Assembly (NCBI RefSeq): GCF_018991925.1
Contig: NW_024738608.1
Span: 2,880,443-2,944,442, forward strand
Source of the DNA: Homarus americanus
Taxonomy: Eukaryota > Arthropoda > Malacostraca > Decapoda > Nephropidae
Reading direction: 5' to 3'
Length of the DNA: 64,000 bases
This document shows positions 33,200 through 47,820 of this stretch, one piece after another. Both the position numbers and the translations under genes were made by a program. Under the pieces are notes generated by a model, which saw only the letters and a program-made list of their open reading frames with translations, was not told where the DNA came from and made no database searches. Positions within the stretch are counted from its first letter, which is position 1; each line of letters starts with the position of its first letter.

Positions 33200-34485
33200 T
33201 TTACCTCTTTATCCTCTTCACCACTGATCCTCGTTAACCGCTTGAGCATCATCACGTCTCTATTTTCCTTTGCTTTTATCCCCACCAAATGATCGGCTCG
33301 TTAGCTGCTGGGGCGATCGGCCACCCTGTTACGCACTGTTGGCAGTACTGGGCATGCACCGGCTCCTGAATGTACCTGAACCTGCTTCAGTGTTGGTCAA
33401 GTCTTGTCTTGAAAGAGCTCACACTCGGTGCCGTCACAACACTTTCTTTTAGATTGTTCCAAGAGTTCACAACTCTCACCCGAAAAAAATTTGTCCTCAC
33501 AGTTTTGACTTACGGCTTCTTCAATCTTGAGCTATGACCCTCAGGCCAGGCGTCCGCCAGCTCCAAGACATTGACTGAGTAGTGCCCTAGATGCTACACC
33601 AATTAGATCACCCCTTACCTGTCTGAAGTATAAGCTTGTAAGGGGCTCAGTGCCCAATCTCTCAAGGTAGCTGAGGCCGAAGTGCAGGCACCTGGCCCAT
33701 CCTCTGAACATTTTGAGCCAACTGACGTCCCTAGCATATCTCGGGACCAGACGGTGACAATACTCCAGGCGGGGAAGCAGTTCGCTCTTGAAGATCACGA
33801 GGCCATCTCCCAAGAATCTGAACGACCTTTATAAGACCTAATAGTTTAGTTGCCTGATTCACTTCTTCTTTCACAATGGCGGTCTCAGTTCATTGCTCAA
33901 CATACACACCTAGGTCCTTTCGCATTCAATCTATTAATGCAGTTGTTTGTCCCGTAGGGACATATGATACACCCCTTACCGTTGGTATGAACGCAGGTGC
34001 AGCCACTTACATTTCGCGACATTGAATATTATGCGCATTTCTTCGACCACTTTTGAAGCTCACAGAGCTTTCTGTAGCGTACGCAGTCTGTTTGGTTTAT
34101 AATTTCCGAAAATACCGGGCATTGTCTGCACACATTTGTATGGAGGAGTGCATAGCTTCGGCATTCATTTATGAAAACAAAAAACAGCCCAATAACACTC
34201 CCTGGGTAATTTCGATTATAGGGTACATGACGATTTCAGTCATTAATCACCACCACACGTTTGCGATCATGCAAGAAAGTCTCCGATCCATAAAGAGACA
34301 CTTCCCCAAATCCCGAACCCTTCTAGATTAGCCTTTTTGGTAATGTCAAGCCTTAGCGAATCTAGGTATATATTGTCGATATTACAACCCTGTTCCAATA
34401 CCCGTCCAAGCATAAATACCGGTAATTGCGTACAGGAGCGTCTTGGCATAAAACCATAAACCCATACAAGGTTATTTATATATAG
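33200..34485 (-). pseudogene. CR1-A reverse transcriptase, antisense (left version)
   Basis: Shortened counterpart of 41326-42727. Recognisable - strand pieces include VIFKSELLPRLEYCHRLVPR near 33740-33800 and LYINNLVWVYGFMPRRSC near 34440-34500. Deletions break every frame. Confidence 0.75.
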
Positions 34486-35132
<647 letters not shown>

Positions 35133-37343
35133 TATGAGATCTCAAGTACTTTTACACACCAGTGCTGGTCAGGCTCACTGGTCTATAATTTTATCTTGAA
35201 TGTCAATCGCCCTTCAATTCTAGACTCACTTAAGCCATTTTCCAATCACTGGGGACCTTGTCTATCCAGGCATTTACAGAACAGGATCTTCAGGGGTCAG
35301 CAAGCTTATTAACAACCTCTTTAGCTCTGGGGTGCACCCATGTCAGGCCAACCTTAGCTTTTAATTTATTTTCTTATAACCTCTTCTGAGAACACTTTGT
35401 GGGTCAGCGCTGTGTCAAAACGTCTGTCCTCAAATGCAGGAAGATTGTTCACATCCTCCCTTGTGAACATAGGAAAGAAACCAGTCCAACGCTTTTCCGC
35501 CTGTCCTGGTCATAATCACGGCATGACAACCATCTTCAAGCCTCCAGGTCTGGAAATGTCTACTCGTAATTGACTTTGACTTGTAGCAGTAAATGCCTTG
35601 GATTGACTTGACCTCACTCACAACAAGCCTCTGAACTTTTTCCAGCCCTCTCACACTCTGACTTTGCTGGTTCTCCGGATCGGGCATACATCATCCGGTC
35701 CTGCTCATCGTTAGTCCCAACCACGTCTTGAATTTCTGTTTTTCTAACTTTGTCGACCGCCGCATGGTTCATGTGTGCGGTCCCCTGTATCCTGAGGCAC
35801 TGGGTTGGTCTTGGGTATATATTTCTCGACCAAATGGTTCACTTACCTATGATATTCAGAGGCAAGTCTGCGCCTATACCTTAGTAAATCAGGCCAGTGG
35901 ATACCTCATCTCCTCTTTTCATCCCGTGGTAATTACCCTTGTGATATTTGGAACCTGGCCTGGTTTTGTCATGAACCAGTAACAGTTGAATCTGAAGGAC
36001 AACGTTATGTGGTGACTGGTGCCAACGGAAGCTAGGTGTTCCAGTTGCCACCATACCCTCCTCGTTTGTTATGATGAGGTCCAAAGGCTGGAGTGTTTGA
36101 TATGTCTCAGAATTTCTCACAAAAGAGTAGCGGTATTTAGTCATTTGGTGTGGTTTCATTTCTCCAGTTGATGTCGCCATAGATAAAAACCCCATGACAA
36201 GGAGGTGACTATGGTGGAGCACCATTTCTTTTGTCTATGAAAGCTCTTAAGTTTCCTTGGTTTAATAATCTAAAGTTTGGGGAAATGTAGATACACCCAA
36301 CAGTAAGTCTCTCCCCCTTTAACTTAACTTTACACCATTTTGATTTTTCAAAAACATCCTCTTCCCTGCACCTCACCTGGCTGGCTCTAAGGTTTTGCTT
36401 AACTATAGATAACCACACCCTTTCTTGCAAGTTGTTTAAGGAAAGGTTCGTAAATGAGTCATATATCCATACTGAACTCACAATCCTCTGGGTCGCTTCT
36501 CCTGTTCTTGTACAACAGTTCTACAACCCTACAACATCTGGTTGGTGTACCTTCAGTAGTGTTTCAAACTTTTTCACACTAGTATTAGTACATTATTTAG
36601 CCCAATTTGTTCCCATTGCAACGTCTTGCCTTAGAATTAACCCTATCTCCAGAAGCTGCATTTAAGCACACCAGGGTGTGTTTAGAAATGTCATTGTTTA
36701 CAATGCTGCCTCCCTCCTCCCGCTGATAGGCGGAGCTGGTGCCACCTCCCGGGCGGGGGCAGAGCGGTGGAGGGTGCTCTGCTGTCTCCCGGCCGTGTCG
36801 GCACACTCCTTCCACCACTATCTCCCTGAATATAACCTATGCACACCTGTCCCTGCTCCCTCCTCGACTCTCCCTCTTCTGCTTCCCCCTGCAGAAGCTT
36901 CCTGTGCTGTACCCTCTGCATTACTGTGCAATCTGGGTGAATGAATACACTTCGAAATGCCTCGCCCCTTGCTAAGTTTTTTGCCTGCCGAATAACTCCA
37001 ACCCCTCCTCACTCACTAGTGTGATCCTGAGGGGGCGAGGTTTGTCCCACTGCTCTGTCCCAGCCTCCTCACATCCTGAGGGGTTGATGGCATCTTCAGA
37101 ACCTCTGTACAAATATTCTTAAACTGCATCTTATCGTGTTATCTTTTCTCGGTTCCCTCCGCCTGGCTCTCGGGGACTCAAAACTATTACATTGTTCCTC
37201 GCTGGAGACGTTCCTGTTGTTCCTACTCTCCCTTACATTAGGTCCGTTAATTTGCATTTCTCGACACACTTTTAGAGTCCCTAGCTGCTGTAGAACCCGT
37301 TCTGATCCAGCATTACTCCGCCCCTCCTGTGGCCATCCTATTG
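35133..37343 (-). pseudogene. CR1-A ORF1 and endonuclease, antisense (left version)
   Basis: Shortened counterpart of 43607-45946. The - strand shows ORF1 pieces near 36.7-37.3 kb (QQLGTLKVCREMQINGPN), endonuclease pieces near 36.2-36.5 kb (SKWCKVKLKGERLTVGCI) and LDLIITNEEGMVATG near 36040-36085. Heavily frameshifted. Confidence 0.75.
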
Positions 37344-37350
37344 TACTGTG

Positions 37351-37450
37351 NNNNNNNNNNNNNNNNNNNNNNNNNNNNNNNNNNNNNNNNNNNNNNNNNN
37401 NNNNNNNNNNNNNNNNNNNNNNNNNNNNNNNNNNNNNNNNNNNNNNNNNN
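37351..37450. other. Assembly gap, 100 N
   Basis: Exactly 100 N, the usual placeholder for a join of unknown size. The two versions of the duplicated locus lie on either side. Confidence 0.99.
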
Positions 37451-39737
37451 TGTTGTGCTTCACATTTCAATTGCGTATTGCTGTCTGTCGGTCTGTCTCT
37501 TACATGGGTCTGTGTAGTTCAGCTTTCCAACTGGAGCAAACAGCCCGCCAAACAATGACGTCACTATGTGACATGTATGTCACTCATATTAAGTTTATAT
37601 TTCACATTGACAGAGCTCAGTGCTATCTTAATAAAATAAGTATTTATAATTAAATCTTTATTTATTGCAAATTAATTCACCAGATTTGAAAATAAGTTAA
37701 GAGCGTTTCACATGTTAATTTTTACTTCTCAAATCCGGAAATTATCAAAGATCAACGCAGACAAGTTATTGTCCCTTAAGATATAAGAGTATAAGTACGA
37801 TAGATTAAATATTGAAGAAATGTAGTGATTCTTGGGGTGCCCTTCTGCCAACCACCCCTTCCTTCCTACAAACTGACCCTCGGCCTCAGTTGCAAGGTTC
37901 GAGTGAACAGACTATAGCCCCATGGGAAGGAAGGGCCCTGAGGTGAACATCATGTATGGAAAAGAAACATGATGTTTAAATTCTTTGTTTATTAAGCTAA
38001 TGAAATGTGTATGTGTGTGTTAATCAGCTAATATTTCCCCTTCTACAAACACCTGCACCAAATTATATCATTATACTTGCACATCAGTTCATGTGACAAA
38101 TATGTCGTTTTATAGCCCCAACATTGAAATTTCCAAGAAAAATTCACCATTAAAATGCCTGTGGTACAGTCTCGTTCAAGATTCTTTGAACACTGCTGGA
38201 GACAGCTGGCAATTCATGGCCGTTTGTTTTCTATAGTACGTCGCAAAAATTAAGAATAAAATGTAAAAGTGATCAGTGATTGGTTACTTAGTTCCCCGTT
38301 GCTTTATTTACTGGTTGGGCTTTTTTGTTTCGTATTATATTATTCTACATACTATAGTAAACAAACGGCCTTGAGTTGCCAGCTGTCTCCAGCAGTGTTC
38401 AAAGAATCTTGAACGAGACTGTACATCTCTTTCGTTTTAATAACTCATTCACACAGTTGTTATATAAGCTTCCTCCTTACCGTAAAAGCCAAAATGTATG
38501 CCATAATAATGTCCTGAAAAAAAAACAATATCATTAAGTAGCACACGATGGACGAACACTAGGGGAGACGCTGCTGTCACTACCTAATAATGGACTCAAA
38601 TGACGTCCGTCTTGTAAGGCTCTCAAACATGTTTTGTGTGCCATCCATATAAGAAGTTATATAAGATATGTGTTGACGTTATCACAATGCCTCTTCTTGG
38701 GAAAATGAAGACGAATCCACAGCTGGTTGAGGATTCTTGGGAAAATGAAGACGAATCCACAGCTGGTTGAGGAATTATCTCCGGGTTATGGTCGTGAGCT
38801 CTGTATTGGGTATCCACAGCTGGTTGAGGTTTTATTCCCAGTGTATATTTATTTCACTTTTTTGAGTAGATTATTCACCCAAAAACTTATTTGTAACATG
38901 GGATATATTCTACAATTATTCCTGCGGTGGGTGGTCGTACGCACAACTGGTCGAAGTATTATTCCCGGGATATATTCTTCAGTTCTCTCAAAAGAGTGTC
39001 AGTTCCTCACAGGAACGCTAGGTGACCCCACGAGTGCTAGTGACAGTGACTTACCATCTTAAACCTACAACTGACCTCTTGCATGTGCTCACAAATCGAC
39101 AACTTTGTCAACGTACATCAAAATTTCGAACTATGTGTAAATGCAATTCAGACAATTTAGGCCTATGGTTCACTTCACGCAAGAGTTGTTCATCCAACGA
39201 CTTAGAGAGGTGTCAATTCATTAATATAATTTCTTCTTTATTTAAGCAAATATACGAACATTTGGAAACTTGTCATGACGTTAAATAACGACGAATAGTT
39301 TATTAGTATAGAAATTCTACCTTTGGATCGTTTAATATTTATCCTGACAGTGATACAGTCGAAATTAGATCCACCAATCACAATCCCCAGTACACACAGC
39401 AATGCTTCACCAAGTATTGCCAAGTAAAATTGCGAGTACGAGAGCCAGGCGGAAACCATTTTCTTCTTATAGCTATAACTTTTACTTCACTTTATCCTCT
39501 TCGCCACTGATCGGCGGCTCATTAGCCGCTGGTGGCTTCGTCAGCTATCTTTGGTCAAATTGCCATATACTGTTTACTATAATATCGTTGTACTGTATAC
39601 CTGCACTGTCTAGATACAATTCATTGAAAATTGTATACCAGCACTTTATACCTGCGTTGTATATACACATGCTGACTGTATACCTGCATTGTTTAAAGAC
39701 ATGCCATACCATATAAAAACCTGTATTACGATTTTGC

Positions 39738-39775
<38 letters not shown>

Positions 39776-40544
39776 ATGTCTGGTCTGATTTTTTTCGTTA
39801 ACTGAAAACTCATGTGATAACGTTAAAAGCCCCGTGTCCGTTGGTGATTGACCCAGTGTGTATTTTACCTTATCGTGGGAAGAGAAAATACTATACTGTA
39901 CTCCAGTTGTTGATGGTGTTGCCATATCCCCCTTTCTCTCTCTACTTTACATCTACATGAAACGTGTCCTGACCACAGTTTTTGTCAATATTATTATTAC
40001 AGGTATTATTATTTTGTTAACTCAGCTGTTTAATGTGTTCTCATAATCGTTAGGTTTTTCTTGGCCTCTCTCTTTTCTCTGGGTATGAATCACTAATATT
40101 ATGGGATATGGTAGGTCGTATAGTTGAGGACTGTTACTGGGTTGTTTAAAATGATATAGCGAAACCACATTGATTTCTGGGCCTTTGTGGAAGGGGATCT
40201 GCATGCCAGAGCTCATCCATTACAGCAGATTGGGTGAAGGATTGACTGACTGACTGATAGCAAAGGAAGGGGGATATGTATTTAATCGCCCCCCCCCCCT
40301 TCATTATACAAGGAAGAGGTTTGACAGAGTGAAAGATAATGTTTGGTTATTGTGTACCCAAAGACCTCTGGAACAAGTTGTGTAAGCTGGTTGGTGACAA
40401 CAGATTGAAACGTTCCCACAGATGCTGACGTGGTTCCCTCTGTCTTTCTGTGTCACTCTTTTTGAGGTTTTCTTTTCGAAGATTTGTTAGATTTCAAAAT
40501 GTTTTTGACATCAGATAACCACTTCCCTCTTAAAGAGTAAAATG
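37451..40544. other. Low-copy DNA with short repeats
   Basis: AT-rich sequence without a supported gene. It holds a 40-bp tandem duplication at about 38696-38775 with further CCACAGCTGGTTGAGG words to 38829, an antisense CR1-A 3' end remnant of about 60 bp near 39480-39540, a GTATACCTGCACTGT-like minisatellite around 39590-39700, and (ATT)n at 39740-39773. Confidence 0.5.
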
Positions 40545-41110
40545 CATCCCCGTTGGGGTACTGGCACCCCATCTGGTCCCCGAGATATGCTAGAGACTGT
40601 CAGTTGATTGAAAATATCCAAAAGAGGGTCACCAGACTGGTGCCTGCAGTACGGCACCTCAATTACCCATAGAGAATAGAACGCCTGCAACTGCCTGTCT
40701 TATACTATAGACGGGCGGAGGGACGACTTAATTGAAGTTTATAAACATCTCGGAGGGCACTACTCAGTCGAGTGTCCATACTTGGAGCTGGCGGACGCCT
40801 GCCCCACAAGGGGCCACACCTCAAGGTTGAAGAAGCCACAAGTCCAGAAAACTGTGAGGGCAAACTTTTTAGGAGTGAGAATTGTGAACTCTTGGAACAA
40901 TTTACCAGAGTATGTTGTGACGGCACCGAGTGTTAGCTGTTTCAAGACCAGACTTGACCAGCATTGGAGCAGCTGATACGGATATATTCAAGAGTCAGTG
41001 CATGCCCCATACTTGCCAACAGTGCGTAACAGAGACGTGACCGACCACCCAAGCGGCTAACGGGTTCGATCATCGGTGAAGAGGATAAAAGTAAAAAGTA
41101 AAAGTAAAAG
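40545..41110 (+). pseudogene. CR1-A LINE 3' end, sense
   Basis: It encodes the C-terminal end of ORF2 in broken frames (QLIENIQKRVTRLVPAV, then RRAEGRLN-like, then LEELADACP), continues through the 3' UTR and ends in a tail of AAAAGT/TAAAAG units at about 41087-41110. It lies tail-to-tail with the antisense copy starting at 41326. Confidence 0.8.
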
Positions 41111-41325
41111 AACCAGAATGTTTCTTCATTAAAGATCAAACTATTTTTCTTCCTTCAGTCGGGTAAGAGACTGCTTTTAACTATGGCAGAGCTTAAGTGA
41201 ATCATTTTAAATAGCGTCTTATATTTCCAGTTAGTGAAAAAAAAGTAATGTAGAATTAATGAAAAAAATGGAGACCTGCTCTACACTCTACCCAGACACT
41301 AAATAAGCTAGGTCGGCAGATTGTT

Positions 41326-42727
41326 TTACTTTACTTTTATCCTCTTCACCACTGATCGGCTCGTTAGCCGCTTGGGCGATCGGTCACGTCTCTGTTACTT
41401 TTCCTTTGCTTTTATCCTCTTCACCAAATGATCGGCTCGTTAGCTGCTGGGGCGATCGGCCACGTCTCTGTTACGCACTGTTGGCAAGTACTGGGCATGC
41501 ACCGGCTCCTGAATGTACCTGAACCTGCTTCAGTGTTGGTCAAGTCTTGTCTTGAAAGAGCTCACACTCGGTGCCGTCACAACACTTTCTTTTAGATTGT
41601 TCCAAGAGTTCACAACTCTCACTCCGAAAAAATTTGTCCTCACAGTTTTCTGGACTTACGGCTTCTTCAATCTTGAGCTGTGACCCCTTGTGGGCCGGGC
41701 GTCCGCCAGCTCCAAGTAAGGACACTCGACTGAGTAGTGCCCCTTGAGATGCATACACCTTAATTAGATCACCCCTTACCTGTCTGAAGTATAAGCTAGG
41801 CAAGTTCAGGCGCTCCAATCTCTCAAGGTAGCTGAGGTGCCGAAGTGCAGGCACCAGTCTGGTGGCCCTCCTTTGAACATTTTGAGCCAACTGACAGTCC
41901 CTAGCATATCTCGGGGACCAGACGGGGTGACAATACTCCAGGCGGGGAAGCAGTTCGCTCTTGAAGATCGTTACGAGGGTCGGACCGTCTAAATATCTGA
42001 ACGACCTTCTTATAAGACCTAATAGTTTAGTTGCCTGATTCACCTTCTTTTCACAATGGCTCGAGAACTTCAGTTCATTGTCAACATACACACCTAGGTC
42101 CTTTTCACATTCAATCTATTAATGCAGTTTTTTTGTCCCGTAGGGACATATGATACACCTCCTTACCGTTGGTATGACCCAGGTGCAGCCACTTACATTT
42201 CGCGACATTGAATATTGGCAGCAGCCATTTCTTCGACCACTTTTGAAGCTCACAGAGCTTTCTGTAGCTGTACGCAGTCTGTTTGGTTTATAATTTCCCA
42301 AAATAACCGGGCATTGTCTGCACACATTTGTATGGAGGAGTGCATAGCTTCTGGCATGTCATTTGTGAAACAAAAAACAACAGCGGGCCCAATACACTGC
42401 CCTGTGGTACCCCGCTTGTCAAGGGTACACATGACGATTTCGTGTCATTAATCACCACACGCTGCTTGCGATCATGCAGAAAGTCTCCGATCCATGCTAG
42501 GACACTTCCCCAAATCCCGAACCCTTCTAGATTAATTCTCAGCCTTTCATGGGGTACGCTGTCGAAAGCCTTGGCGAAATCTAGGTATATATTGTCGATA
42601 TTGCCACCCTGTTCCAAAATTCGGGTCCAAGCATACAATACCTTGGGTAATTGCGTTAAGCAGGAGCGTCTTGGCATAAAAACCATGTTGGCAATCCCAT
42701 ACAAGGTTGTTTCATATATAGTAGGTA
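41326..42727 (-). pseudogene. CR1-A antisense copy: reverse transcriptase and 3' end
   Basis: On the - strand from 42704: PRRSCLTQLPKVLYAWTRIL, LDFAKAFDSVPHERLRINLE, GIWGSVLAWIGDFLHDRKQR and SGVPQGSVLGPLLF, then a shift before the ADD box. From 42091: VYVDNELKFSSHCEKK-like sequence, then VNQATKLLGLIRRSF, SELLPRLEYCHPVWSPRYAR and NVQRRATRLVPALRHLSY, to 41540. The 3' UTR is present twice in a row (41335-41400 and 41403-41475), each with CTCTTCACC and GATCGGCTCGTTAG words. The copy continues upstream at 43607 beyond an inserted element. Confidence 0.85.
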
Positions 42728-43606
<879 letters not shown>

Positions 43607-45145
43607 GCATTTCTTATGATGATCTCAAGTACTTTACACACTATGCTGGTCAGGCTCACTGGTCTATAATTATTCCTGGAATGTCAATCGCCCTTCTTGA
43701 ATTTAGGACTCACTTAAGCCATTTTCCAATCACTGGGGACCTTTTGCTCATCCAGGCATTTACAGAACAGGATCTTCAGGGGCTCAGCAAGCTTGTTGCA
43801 CAACTCTTTTAGCTCTCTGGGGTGCACCATGTCAGGGCCGGGAGTCTTCTGAACCTTTAGCTTTGATAATTTATTTCTTATAACCTCTTCTGAGAACACT
43901 TTGTGGGTCAGCGCTGTGTCAAAACGTCTGTCCTCAAATGCAGGAAGATTGTTCGCATCCTCCCTTGTGAACACAGAGGAAAAGAAACTGTTCAACGTTT
44001 TCCGCCTTGTCCTGGTCATAATCGGCATGACAACCATCTTCAAGCCTCAGGTCTGAAATGTCTACTCGTGTTTTTAATTTCGACTTTGTGTAGCAGTAAA
44101 ATGCCTTTTGGATTGACTTGACCTCACTCACAATAAGCCTCTGGAACTTTTTCAGCCCTTCTACACTCTGACTTTGCTTGGTTCCTGGATCGGGCATACA
44201 TCATCCGGTCCTGCTCATCGTTTGTCCTAACCCACGTCTTGAATTTCTGGGTTTTCTTCTTAACTTTGTCGACCGCCGCATGGTTCATGTGTTGCGGTCT
44301 CCTTGTAATCCTGGAGGCACTGGGTTTGGTCTTGGGTATATATTTCTCGATCAAATGGTTCACTTTACTGGCTATGATATTCAGCGTAGTGTCTGCGCTC
44401 TTATACCTTAGTAAATCAGGCCAGTGGATACCTCTCATCTCCTCTTTCATCCCGTGGTAATTACCCTTGTGATATTTGAACCTTGGCCTGGTTTTGTCAT
44501 GAACCAAGTAACAGTTGAATCTGAAGGACAACGTTATGTGGTGACTGGTGCCAATGGGGGCTAGGTGTTCCAGTTTGGCCACCATACCCTCCTCGTTTGT
44601 TATGATGAGGTCCAAAGGCTTGAGTGTTTGATATGTCTCAGAATTTCTACAAAAAGAGTAGCGGGGGTATTTAGGTCATTTGGTGTGGTTTCATTTCTCC
44701 AGTTGATGTCGCCATAGATAAAAATCCCCCATGACAAGGAGGTGACTATGGTGGAGCACCATTTCTTTGTCTATGAAAGCTCTTAAGTTTCCTTGGTTTA
44801 ATAATCTAAAGTTTGGGGAAATGTAGATACACCCAACAGTAAGTCTCTCCCCTTTAACTTAACTTTACACCATTTTGATTTTTCAAAAACATCCTCTTCC
44901 CGCACCCTCACCTGGCTGGCTCTAAGGTTTTGCTTACCATAGATAACCACACCCTTCTTGCAAGTTGCTTGAGAAAGGTTCGTAAATGAGTCATATCCAG
45001 CAATACTGAACTCACATTCCTCTGGGTCGCTTCTCCTGTTCTTGTACAACAGTTCTACAACTCCTACAACATCTGGTTGGTGTACCTTCAGTAGTGTTTC
45101 AAACTCCTCTTTCTTATCAAGGAACGTGTCAGTATTAGTGTACAT
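43607..45145 (-). pseudogene. CR1-A antisense copy: endonuclease and reverse transcriptase start
   Basis: From 45145 on the - strand: MYTNTDTFLDKKEEFETL, VVELLYKNRRSDPEECEF, SKWCKVKLKGRDLL (endonuclease). Then, after frameshifts, LDLIITNEEGMVAK and GTSHHITLSF (S-H-H at 44538-44546), the linker, TPGPDMVHPREL, and WKMA at 43714. The frame is broken at about 44800, 44640, 44120 and 43710. The reverse transcriptase core continues at 42727 beyond the inserted element. Confidence 0.85.
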
Positions 45146-45275
45146 GACATTGAAGCCCGAATTTGTTCTCGGTAACGTCTCTGCTCTTAGTAGTAACCCC
45201 GACCCCCATTCTCAGAAGCTGCAGCATTTGCTAAGTACACTGTATTTTGCAGGGTGTGTTTAGAAATGTCATTGT

Positions 45276-45946
45276 TTACAAGGCGCTCGCCTCCTCCCGG
45301 CTGATAGGCGGAGCTGGTGCCACCTCCCGGGCGGGGGGCAGAGCGGGTGGAGGGTGCTCTGCTGTCTCCCGGCCGTGTGTCGGCACACTTCCTTCCACCA
45401 CTATCTCCCTGAATATAACCCATGTACACCTGTCCCCGCTCCTCCTCGACTCCTCCCTCTTCTGCTTCAAGCCCTGCAGAAGCTTCCTGTGCTGTACCCT
45501 CTGCATTACCGTGCAATCTGGGTGAATGAATACACTTCGAAATGCCTCGCTCCTTGCTAAGTTTTTTGCCTGCCGAATAACCTCCAATTTCTCCTCCTCA
45601 CTCACTAGTGTGATCCTGAGGGGGCGAGGTTTGTCCCACTGCTTTGTCCCAGCCTCCTCACATCCTGAGGGGTTGATGGCATCTTCAGAACCTCTGTACA
45701 AATATTCTTAAACTGCATCTTATCGTGTGTTATCTTTCTCTCGGTTCCCTCCGCCTGGCTCTCGGGGACTCCAAAAACTATTACATTGTTCCTGCGCTGG
45801 AGACGTTCCCGTTGTTCCTACTCTCCCCTTACATTAGGTCCGTTAATTTTCATTTCTTCGACACACTTCTTTAGAGTCCCTAGCTGCTGTAGAACCCGTT
45901 CTGATCCTGCATTACTCTCCGCCCCCTCCCGTGGCCCTGCTAATAT
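45276..45946 (-). pseudogene. CR1-A antisense copy: ORF1 C-terminal part
   Basis: On the - strand the coiled coil (QQLGTLKKCVEEMK-like, near 45870) is followed by the RRM-like core (FGVPESQAEGTE near 45760), RPLRITLVSEEEKLEVIRQA and FIHPDCTVMQRVQHRKLLQG, then a basic, Pro-rich tail. The reading stops at 45946 at GRATGGG-like sequence where the LTR composite begins. The N-terminal part is at 60668-60965. Confidence 0.85.
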
Positions 45947-47799
45947 TGTACTGCGCACATCATTGTCATCCCTAAAAATCCCATCTAATTCATATTACGC
46001 TACATAACATTCAAATGCACAGCGCTTGTAGAACCCCAGAAAACGGGAAACATTGAGAAAGGACAACTCACCTACTCAAGGTTCCTAGACCATGTGTGGT
46101 ATTGTATCCATGTATAATTATATCATATCAAGTGTATGTATTCATAGCATTAAGGATCACTCAGGGTAGGCATAAGATGAATGTTAAAGTCCAGTTGAGC
46201 CGGACTAGGGTACTGTAAGACTAAGTGTGGAGCAGGGTGTGAAGGTCCTACTATTTACGTCTGTGAGGTGTAGCGAACCTAACTCCAACAGATATCATAT
46301 GAAAATACATGAGAACAATGATCTGGAAAAAGGATAAATGTATCAGAACTATGTGAGGTGTTGACAGTGATCTAGAAACTATACTGAAAAGGAAATATCG
46401 TGTATGCGTCGGTATGAATTTAATACACCTCGTAGCCTCACGTGACATATACCCACGACAGGTACAGTGATCAGAGAATCTGATGTCTGTGTTCAAATAG
46501 TGCACTGTGTGAGAGGAGGATCCCTCATTACAGTTTCTAAGTGAAGTTGATACACCCCCGCCATGATCATTCGGCTTTTGTTTCAAGGCGCGTCATGTAC
46601 CCGCCTCAGATGCCCGTTGATATTAAAATCCCAGGCATTTAACCAAGCACTAGCAAACCAAGACCTGACCTTAGTGTATAAGTTAGGATTAATATATGTG
46701 TTTATAAGAAATGAGTGACAATATACCGTAAAGTGTTCAGGTGAGAACCATAAGAAACAAAAATGTAAATTGAGGATTGGAAACTGTAGGCCTATGTGAC
46801 GAGAAGCGGCGGGAAGCCGGCCTTAGTCTTTCCCGTTCTGCCGTCACCACAGGTCAGTGCCCTAGCGGGCTATATCCCGCCCTACAATTAAGGTTGATAA
46901 ATAACAGTTACTACAGTTTAAAGCTTTGCCGGATATATAAGTGTGATAGGGATGTGTTAAGGGATGGGATAACCGCCCGTCAGGCATTATTGCTTAGTCT
47001 TTCCCGTTCTGCCGTCACCACAGGTGCCACGTGGTTGGGGTAGCTTGCCGCCCGGCCGCCATTGTCTCCTTGAACGCCACACCAGGTGGGGAACTACTCC
47101 CCACTATACCAGTCCACTATGCACCGGTGGATTCCCAGCGCACCACTCCACATGAATAGTCACAACTAAGGAGACCGTGAGAAACTGCGGTCGTCACTTG
47201 GAGCGACCTATAATACCAGGCGTAGAAATAGTGCTGGTATGTCTCTAAGTGAAGCCCCCGTCTTTACCCACCGAGGGCGGTGTGCGAACGAGGGGCCCGT
47301 TGTGGCGCCTAAAACAACAGAGTCACAGGATACCGGTGGCGGGAGGTAACAGCAATGAAAGCATGGCGATAACCGACGGTGCGCGCGTTGCCACCAGTGG
47401 ACCAGTCTGATGTGCTAAGGATATTGTAAGAAGAATGATCGAGTATTACGGCGTTCACCGATTGTTGTGCAATAAGGGTGGATGACCCGCCAGTAATGTA
47501 GGAGTCTGGGGCCCAGTTGGGTAAATCAAAAATTCCGTTGTTTCTCCTGAGAAGGCTAACTACGTATGTTTTACCAGTAAGCAGAGAAGAAATAACTCAC
47601 TGAAGACATACAGGGTTCTCACCTCTTTCTACCCTTTAATGATCTGATCTATCGAACCTAACCCACCAGTCCTGTTTCTGCCCGCTACCTAACGAGAGCC
47701 ACATGTCCAGAGGGTCTGGTAAGGCTTTTTCATTCTTAGACATTAAGATTAGAGTTAAGTTATCCCCTTAGATTTAGTGACCCCAGATCTGGCAGTATA
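45947..47799 (+). repeat. Gypsy3 5' LTR
   Basis: 1853 bp. It contains a TATATAA at about 46933-46939 (candidate core promoter) and two copies of a 31-bp repeat starting TTAGTCTTTCCCGTTCTG (46823 and 46993). About the first 1350 bp match the middle LTR at roughly 98-99% by eye; the last 450 bp are clearly more different. Confidence 0.9.
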
Positions 47800-47802
47800 A
47801 AT

Positions 47803-47820
47803 TGGTGGCTATAGCGGTGG
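47803..47820 (+). promoter_or_regulatory. Gypsy3 candidate primer-binding site
   Basis: TGGTGGCTATAGCGGTGG begins three bases after the LTR and starts with TGG as required for a tRNA CCA end. The tRNA was not identified. The site differs from that of Gypsy1 and Gypsy2. Confidence 0.6.

Noticed and set aside
37096..37653. Open frames running through the N gap
   Set aside because: Unknown bases cannot support a reading frame.
46777..47043. 88-codon frame in the 5' LTR, also open in the 3' LTR (55304-55696)
   Set aside because: It is open because of the two 31-bp repeats (SLSRSAVTTG twice). LTRs of this kind normally lack coding regions, and the frame differs in length between the LTRs.
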